64,000 bases of DNA from Haladaptatus sp. DYF46 (GTDB taxonomy: Archaea; Halobacteriota; Halobacteria; Halobacteriales; Haladaptataceae), in assembly GCF_021083305.1 (NCBI RefSeq), contig NZ_JAJFAY010000003.1, forward strand, positions 1 through 64,000, in the 5' to 3' direction. A program made the position numbers and the translations under genes. Of this stretch, positions 60,580 to 64,000 are shown one piece after another (the stretch's first letter is position 1; each line of letters begins with the position of its first letter). The notes beneath the pieces are model-generated. The model saw nothing but the letters and a program-made list of their open reading frames with translations. It was not told where the DNA came from and made no database searches.

Positions 60580-61362
60580 ATGAGTGCTCCATCCGTTCCG
60601 CCGAATGCTGGGAAGATTATGGCGGCCGTGCAGCGAGCGTTACGAGGACTGGATGTTGGGTCCACGGAAGCCATCCAGATCCTCTCATGGGCAAACAATG
60701 AGACACCCGCAATCTACGATCGGGATCAGACCGCATATCTCGTCCTTGGAAGTTATCGTGACCCGTACCTTCGCCGGGTACGGGCAGTCAGTGATCGATT
60801 GAACCGTCGATACGGTACATACGCGTTTCTTATTGGCGACCTCACAGACATCGACATCCCACGACTCCCAGAATTTCGCGTGAAGTTCCATATTACAGCA
60901 ACGCTCAGTGATTACGTCGCAGCCGTGTTCGAACAGGATGCGGGCGGCGAAGTCAACGAACTCGGTAAAATCAGTGAAACCGAGTACTTTGAGAAAGCAT
61001 ACGCTTTCCCTCGCGCCTACCACTGGGAAACAGAAGCACATCTCACAGATGAACACGATGTACTCGCTGCGGCTGCACAACTCATGGTAACCACAGATAT
61101 CGGTGAGGAGACGAAAACTGCAGAACTGGAGGCACTCGTCGAACGCGCCAAACAAGCTGATATCGACATCACGGTTGACACCCTTGTTGATGAACTCGAA
61201 GAGCAAGAGATCGAGGTTCCTTCGTACAGCTGGGTGCATCTGAATGATTTCCGTCTCTTCGAACTACACGGTCGGTGTTACCCCTGGACAACTGAGGATG
61301 AGTTACTTGACGTAGCAGACGAGCTTCCCGGGTTACCAAGACCAAGATGGGAGCAACAGTAG
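60580..61362 (+). CDS. protein with possible nucleoside-deoxyribosyltransferase/TIR-like N-terminal domain
   Basis: A 260-residue protein. Residues about 45-110 read as an alternating alpha/beta unit: TAYLVLGSYRDPYLRRVRAVSDRLNRRYGTYAFLIGDLTDI. The GSYRDP loop after a first strand followed by a long helix recalls nucleotide- or NAD-processing Rossmann-like folds (TIR, 2-deoxyribosyltransferase). The C-terminal part (150-260) is helical with a WVHLNDFRLFELHGRCYPW block. This fold reading is tentative. Divergent pairing with a winged-helix regulator resembles haloarchaeal stress or defence pairs, but no function can be claimed. Confidence 0.5.
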   Translation: MSAPSVPPNAGKIMAAVQRALRGLDVGSTEAIQILSWANNETPAIYDRDQTAYLVLGSYRDPYLRRVRAVSDRLNRRYGTYAFLIGDLTDIDIPRLPEFRVKFHITATLSDYVAAVFEQDAGGEVNELGKISETEYFEKAYAFPRAYHWETEAHLTDEHDVLAAAAQLMVTTDIGEETKTAELEALVERAKQADIDITVDTLVDELEEQEIEVPSYSWVHLNDFRLFELHGRCYPWTTEDELLDVADELPGLPRPRWEQQ

Positions 61363-61427
61363 GCAATCGCAATCTTCCAAGGGGATAGTGCGAATCCAGT
61401 GCAAGTCTGCTCCTCTCGCAGAGTGAT

Positions 61428-61457
61428 TTTATTGGCGCCGGCGATGGGTGCCGGCGC
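61428..61457 (+). promoter_or_regulatory. T-run plus perfect GC hairpin (leader element)
   Basis: TTTTATTG then GCGCCGGC (61435-61442), loop GATGGGT and GCCGGCGC (61450-61457), 60 bases before ATG 61518. Nearly identical in sequence and spacing to 40339-40370. Confidence 0.7.
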
Positions 61458-61517
61458 ACAGATGAAGTGTTGTGTAATGGAGTTGTGTCGAATCAATACG
61501 TCGGCGAGGTGACCGAT

Positions 61518-62009
61518 ATGCACCAGGTAATTTACGCACTCGTAGAAGCATCGACTGAAGACACTGCACTTGCATGCGCAAAAGCAGCGTTTGACCGGCT
61601 TGTTGGCGCTGGTCCCGACAATGCTGCCATCTTTGATTACTATGTGACGTTCGATGACGAGCGGTCGTCCGTTGCAGGAAAAGCTCGGTGGGGCGAACTT
61701 CCGGTCGTCGCACCAGTCGACTCCGACAACGGCGAAAAACTCTTAGAACGTGGCTGGGAGGCAACCAGGCAAGAGTTCGAACGGAATCTCGAACGAGTGA
61801 GAACGGCGGTTACCGAGTTCAGTGACGATGAGCTCATGCATGACAAAGACCTCGCCCGCCACGCCTGTTACAATCTTGGCGCATATCGTGGTCCATCGCT
61901 CTACCTGTACACTGAATTCGGCGACGCAATCCGTAATCGTGAACACCTTGAGCATGTGCTTGATGCCGACGAGCAGCTGTGGATCATCCCGGCGGATGTC
62001 CACTACTGA
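61518..62009 (+). CDS. haloarchaeal protein of unknown function (full-length copy)
   Basis: ATG 61518 (MHQVIYALVEASTEDTALAC) gives 163 residues. The first 62 are almost identical to the truncated gene at 40431. The N-terminal half looks like an alpha/beta unit (YALVEASTEDTALACAKAAFDRLVGAGPDNAAIFDYYVTFDD). The C-terminal half is helical with LARHACYNLGAYRGPSLYLYTEFG. The family appears repeatedly in haloarchaeal accessory DNA, with no known role. It is followed after four bases by an RHH antitoxin-like gene. Confidence 0.72.
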   Translation: MHQVIYALVEASTEDTALACAKAAFDRLVGAGPDNAAIFDYYVTFDDERSSVAGKARWGELPVVAPVDSDNGEKLLERGWEATRQEFERNLERVRTAVTEFSDDELMHDKDLARHACYNLGAYRGPSLYLYTEFGDAIRNREHLEHVLDADEQLWIIPADVHY

Positions 62010-62013
62010 CGAG

Positions 62014-62355
62014 ATGGATAGATCTTCTGTGTCAGAAACCGAAGCTTCTTTTTGTGATACAAGCGTATCACAGCATATAAGCACAGACACCGATTCGGGA
62101 ACAGACGGGGAGATGGAGAAAATCAACGTTCGGGTTCCACAGGCATTGCTCGTCCAGATTGATGAGGTATGGGAAGAGCGCGGCTATGCAAATAAATCCG
62201 AGTTCATCCGCGACGCACTCCGTGATGCAGTCAATCCGCCAACGCAGTTGTCCGAGGAAGCTCTGCAACACCTCGCTGAAAGCCGTGAACAGCGAGAGCG
62301 TGATGAAACGCTGTCGCACGATGAGATGAAGGACCGTCTCGGTATCGATGACTGA
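62014..62355 (+). CDS. ribbon-helix-helix antitoxin (CopG/ParD-like)
   Basis: From ATG 62014 the protein has 113 residues; ATG 62113 (MEKINVRVPQALLVQID) would give an 80-residue form that matches the usual RHH start better. The RHH fold is EKINVRVPQALLVQIDEVWEERGYANKSEFIRDALRDAV. An acidic, helical C terminus (ALQHLAESREQRERDETLSHDEM) would bind the toxin. The stop overlaps the toxin start (GATGACTGA). The toxin gene is frameshifted, so this antitoxin may be an orphan. Confidence 0.78.
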   Translation: MDRSSVSETEASFCDTSVSQHISTDTDSGTDGEMEKINVRVPQALLVQIDEVWEERGYANKSEFIRDALRDAVNPPTQLSEEALQHLAESREQRERDETLSHDEMKDRLGIDD

Positions 62356-62607
62356 AATAGAGTGGACACCGAAAGCGCTCGAACTTCTCGAAGGACTTGA
62401 AACCGAACCACAAGAGCGGTTGGTCAAGAAACTTGACGAAGCAAAAGATTGGACATCCCATCGACTCGAGAAACTCACCGGCCGTACTACAAACTACGTG
62501 CCGGTGACTATCGGGCGATAATAACGTGGAATCGGAACGACGACGTTCTCATCGTCGAAGCCGTCGGTCATCGGCGGAACATCTACGATCGTCATCTTCC
62601 GCCGTGA
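62348..62607 (+). pseudogene. RelE/ParE-type toxin gene with a one-base frameshift
   Basis: ATG 62348 encodes MTEIEWTPKALELLEGLETE and then PQERLVKKLDEAKDWTSHRLEKLTG in one frame. The expected family continuation YYKLRAGDYRAIITWNRNDD and VLIVEAVGHRRNIYD lies in another frame, ending at TGA 62605. The shift, near 62483-62486, equals the loss of one base. In the first frame translation stops at 62519 with an unrelated tail. The catalytic RAGDYR region is therefore lost unless this is a sequencing error. Confidence 0.82.
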
Positions 62608-62636
62608 CATCCTCCTCCCTGAAGGATGAGGCTTGA
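62603..62636 (+). repeat. possible IS200/IS605-type terminal hairpin remnant
   Basis: TGACATCCTCCTCCCTGAAG followed by GATGAGGCTTGAG has the layout of IS200/IS605 ends (GACATCCTC...CTGAAGG...GAGG) and resembles 36352-36386. No transposase is attached. Confidence 0.35.
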
Positions 62637-62699
62637 GCGCCCTGCTCCGCCGAACATAAACGAAGCAACATCCCCCCTCACGAGTCGAGTGAGGAGAGC

Positions 62700-62728
62700 G
62701 TTTTTCGCCACCTGAAGGGTACGAGGGG
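62700..62728 (+). promoter_or_regulatory. degraded T-run/hairpin leader element ahead of the DUF7389-like gene
   Basis: TTTTT then CGCCACCTGAAGGGTACGAG. The TGAAGGGT loop is kept but the stem is weak. ACCTTCGTGGAG follows, as in the SWIM leaders, and ATG comes at 62755. Confidence 0.5.
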
Positions 62729-62754
62729 AAGACAGAGACCTTCGTGGAGAACAC

Positions 62755-63141
62755 ATGCCTGAGTCCAATACACTACCGAGAACGGAAGCTGAGTCGAAAC
62801 CGGATCCTGAGTCATCAACAGAAACAGAATACGTCGAACGGACTGACGTCGGCGTCTCACTCACCGTGAAGCTCACGCGCAGCATCGACACCTGCGATCA
62901 AGATACGATCAGGGCCAAAATGAAGGCGACAACGTTAGAGGAGGCACGGGAAGACATGGAGACGCTGCGGGCGTACGTCAGCGACCTCGCAGCAGACGTA
63001 CGGCAGATTCAGCCAGCACCCCCCAGGAAGAACGTCGCGTTGCCATCGACCACCTTCACGCTTCAAACGGAGAGTTCGCGGCGTCTGGTTCAGCGCCATC
63101 AAGGAACACGAGGTTCTCCCGCCCGACTTGCACCCGCGTGA
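62755..63141 (+). CDS. DUF7389-like haloarchaeal protein, altered C terminus
   Basis: A 128-residue frame. Residues about 27-86 match the haloarchaeal family: YVERTDVGVSLTVKLTRSIDTCDQDTIRAKMKATTLEEAREDMETLRAYVSDLAADVRQIQP. Family members usually end soon after RQIQP, but here 42 Arg/Pro/Ser-rich residues follow, lying antisense to the 3' end of the next gene. The tail looks like read-through after a deletion or rearrangement of the 3' end. Function is unknown. Confidence 0.65.
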   Translation: MPESNTLPRTEAESKPDPESSTETEYVERTDVGVSLTVKLTRSIDTCDQDTIRAKMKATTLEEAREDMETLRAYVSDLAADVRQIQPAPPRKNVALPSTTFTLQTESSRRLVQRHQGTRGSPARLAPA

Positions 63142-64000
63142 TTGTTCCGTCCTCTTCCATTGTCCTGAGTTTGCGACTCACAGTCGATTTCGACCACGGA
63201 GCCTCTGCCGTGATATCGGCCTGCTTCATCCGCCCCCTGTACTGAATCAATAACGACCGAATCCGCTCGTCGTCCGTCAACATATCCTCGTCGACCAAGC
63301 TCCCGAGCGAGGACTGGTCCGCCACAGCGTCGCCAGTTGGCGTTGCAGTCGAAGTATTAACACTAGAATGTGTGTCTGCTTGGTCGTCGTTCGACTCATT
63401 TCCATCGAACATTGTGGAAAGCACGCTTCGGAGTGTCGAGAGGAGGCCACCGGCAGACTCCTCCCTCGAAGTGGAAGGGCCGGTTGTCTCGCTCATGAGT
63501 GTCGTCTCCGTATCCAAAGAACTGGAAGAGGTCAGGGTCCACTCGACATTCCCATCAGAGACCTCAACGACGACATCGAACAACGACTCGAGGGTGTTGA
63601 TGGTCTCCGGGTCATGGATATCGGGATCCACCTGGAAGTACCCAGTTGCCCCGGCGGCCCGTATGCGGTGGGTGAGAACGTGGAGATACCGAAATGCGGT
63701 GTCGAAATCGATGTATTCGAGGAGGATGGTCAATGTCTGCATCGAGACGACTCGTTGTGTGTCGCCGTTCGTCCACGCTTGCAACTGCTGGCTGAGTGGG
63801 ACGATGATTTCCATCGGATCCGTCGGATCAACGAATTCGGTCGTCACTGAGGCAGGCGTCTGGTCGGCAGTGGCGTCGGCGTGCACCATGCCATTCGCAT
63901 GGATGAAATGAGTCTCATGCGGGAGTGATCCGATATGCCGCTGCCAGTCTGCGAGCCATTGTTGTGGGGACTGTGTGTAGGTAACGGCGGCCAGTCGTAT
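63056..64000 (-). CDS. DUF7504-like RecA-fold/winged-helix protein (5' end outside window)
   Basis: The frame is open to the window edge on the minus strand, with AAVTYTQSPQQWLADWQRHI coding before the internal ATG at 63889, so the start lies beyond 64000. Visible parts: a C-terminal piece of a RecA-like domain (IIVPLSQQLQAWTNGDTQRVVSMQTLTILLEYIDFDTAFRYLHVLTHRIRAAGATGYFQVDPDIHDPETI), an acidic linker, and a winged helix (RIRSLLIQYRGRMKQADITAEAPWSKSTVSRKLRTMEEDGTITRVQVGRENLVFL). Similar haloarchaeal proteins are thought to be regulators. It converges on, and overlaps, the DUF7389-like frame by 86 bases. Confidence 0.78.
   Translation of the reverse strand: MRLAAVTYTQSPQQWLADWQRHIGSLPHETHFIHANGMVHADATADQTPASVTTEFVDPTDPMEIIVPLSQQLQAWTNGDTQRVVSMQTLTILLEYIDFDTAFRYLHVLTHRIRAAGATGYFQVDPDIHDPETINTLESLFDVVVEVSDGNVEWTLTSSSSLDTETTLMSETTGPSTSREESAGGLLSTLRSVLSTMFDGNESNDDQADTHSSVNTSTATPTGDAVADQSSLGSLVDEDMLTDDERIRSLLIQYRGRMKQADITAEAPWSKSTVSRKLRTMEEDGTITRVQVGRENLVFLDGAEPDAANSPFEA

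Noticed and set aside
1-64000. CRISPR array
   Set aside because: Looked for regularly spaced repeats of 25-40 bases; only pairs of dispersed repeats and hairpins were found, with no cas genes.

Overview
The window reads as a haloarchaeal replicon (class Halobacteria), probably a megaplasmid or a hypervariable chromosomal region. The evidence is acidic, Asp/Glu-rich proteins, haloarchaea-specific families (amphi-Trp, DUF7342/7344/7389/7504/7522-like proteins, haloarchaeal winged-helix regulators), AT-rich promoter spacers and Halobacteria-type insertion sequences. No rRNA, no complete tRNA, no CRISPR array and no Orc1/Cdc6 gene were seen. The genus cannot be fixed from the sequence alone.

Layout. 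1-7.3 kb: the 3' end of an IS6-family element, then an amphi-Trp protein, a CNNM/CBS membrane protein, a GT39-like glycosyltransferase, small membrane proteins, a VTT (DedA-like) protein and a CPBP protease. 7.4-17.7 kb: a tight six-gene operon with a PrgI-like membrane protein, a companion protein, a VirB4 ATPase, a giant VirD4/TraD-like ATPase with extra C-terminal domains, an archaeo-eukaryotic primase and a cysteine-rich partner; it looks like the DNA-transfer and replication core of a conjugative element. 18.6-24 kb: two paralogous cassettes (winged-helix regulator plus TumE-like protein) around a PQQ-propeller lipoprotein and another regulator, with a repeated non-coding element. 24-29.2 kb: membrane proteins, a solitary TnpB with a structured 3' region, and an OB-fold (RPA-like) protein. 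29.3 kb: the 3' half of a tRNA-Arg(TCG), a probable attachment-site scar. 29.4-37.4 kb: small plasmid-type genes, a VapBC pair, a GT4 glycosyltransferase, regulators and small zinc-ribbon proteins. 37.6-39.4 kb: a PhoD-type phosphatase.

40.6-59.2 kb is a catabolic island. It carries an NCS1 permease, a hydantoinase/dihydropyrimidinase, an M20 N-carbamoyl-amino-acid hydrolase, a beta-alanine-type aminotransferase and a methylmalonate-semialdehyde dehydrogenase. These fit the route dihydropyrimidine to N-carbamoyl-beta-amino acid to beta-amino acid to semialdehyde to acyl-CoA. An LLM-family flavin/F420 oxidoreductase sits where dihydropyrimidine dehydrogenase would be expected. A second half (SSS symporter with small subunit, C45 acyl hydrolase/transferase, second aminotransferase, two ArgE/DapE-type M20 enzymes, ALDH, SDR) would process a related N-acylated or amino compound. 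An Lrp/AsnC regulator closes the island, and a TAGGACA-like half-site recurs in its intergenic spacers.

59.2-64 kb: an IS6 remnant and a second copy of the block found at 39.6-40.6 kb (SWIM zinc-finger gene plus unknown-function gene), interleaved with a divergent regulator/effector pair, an RHH-RelE toxin-antitoxin pair with a frameshifted toxin, a DUF7389-like gene and the partial DUF7504-like gene that runs off the window. The catabolic island therefore lies between two related accessory blocks, one cut at the island edge. A T-run plus GC-rich hairpin recurs upstream of at least eight small genes in this accessory DNA and may mark a shared promoter or leader.
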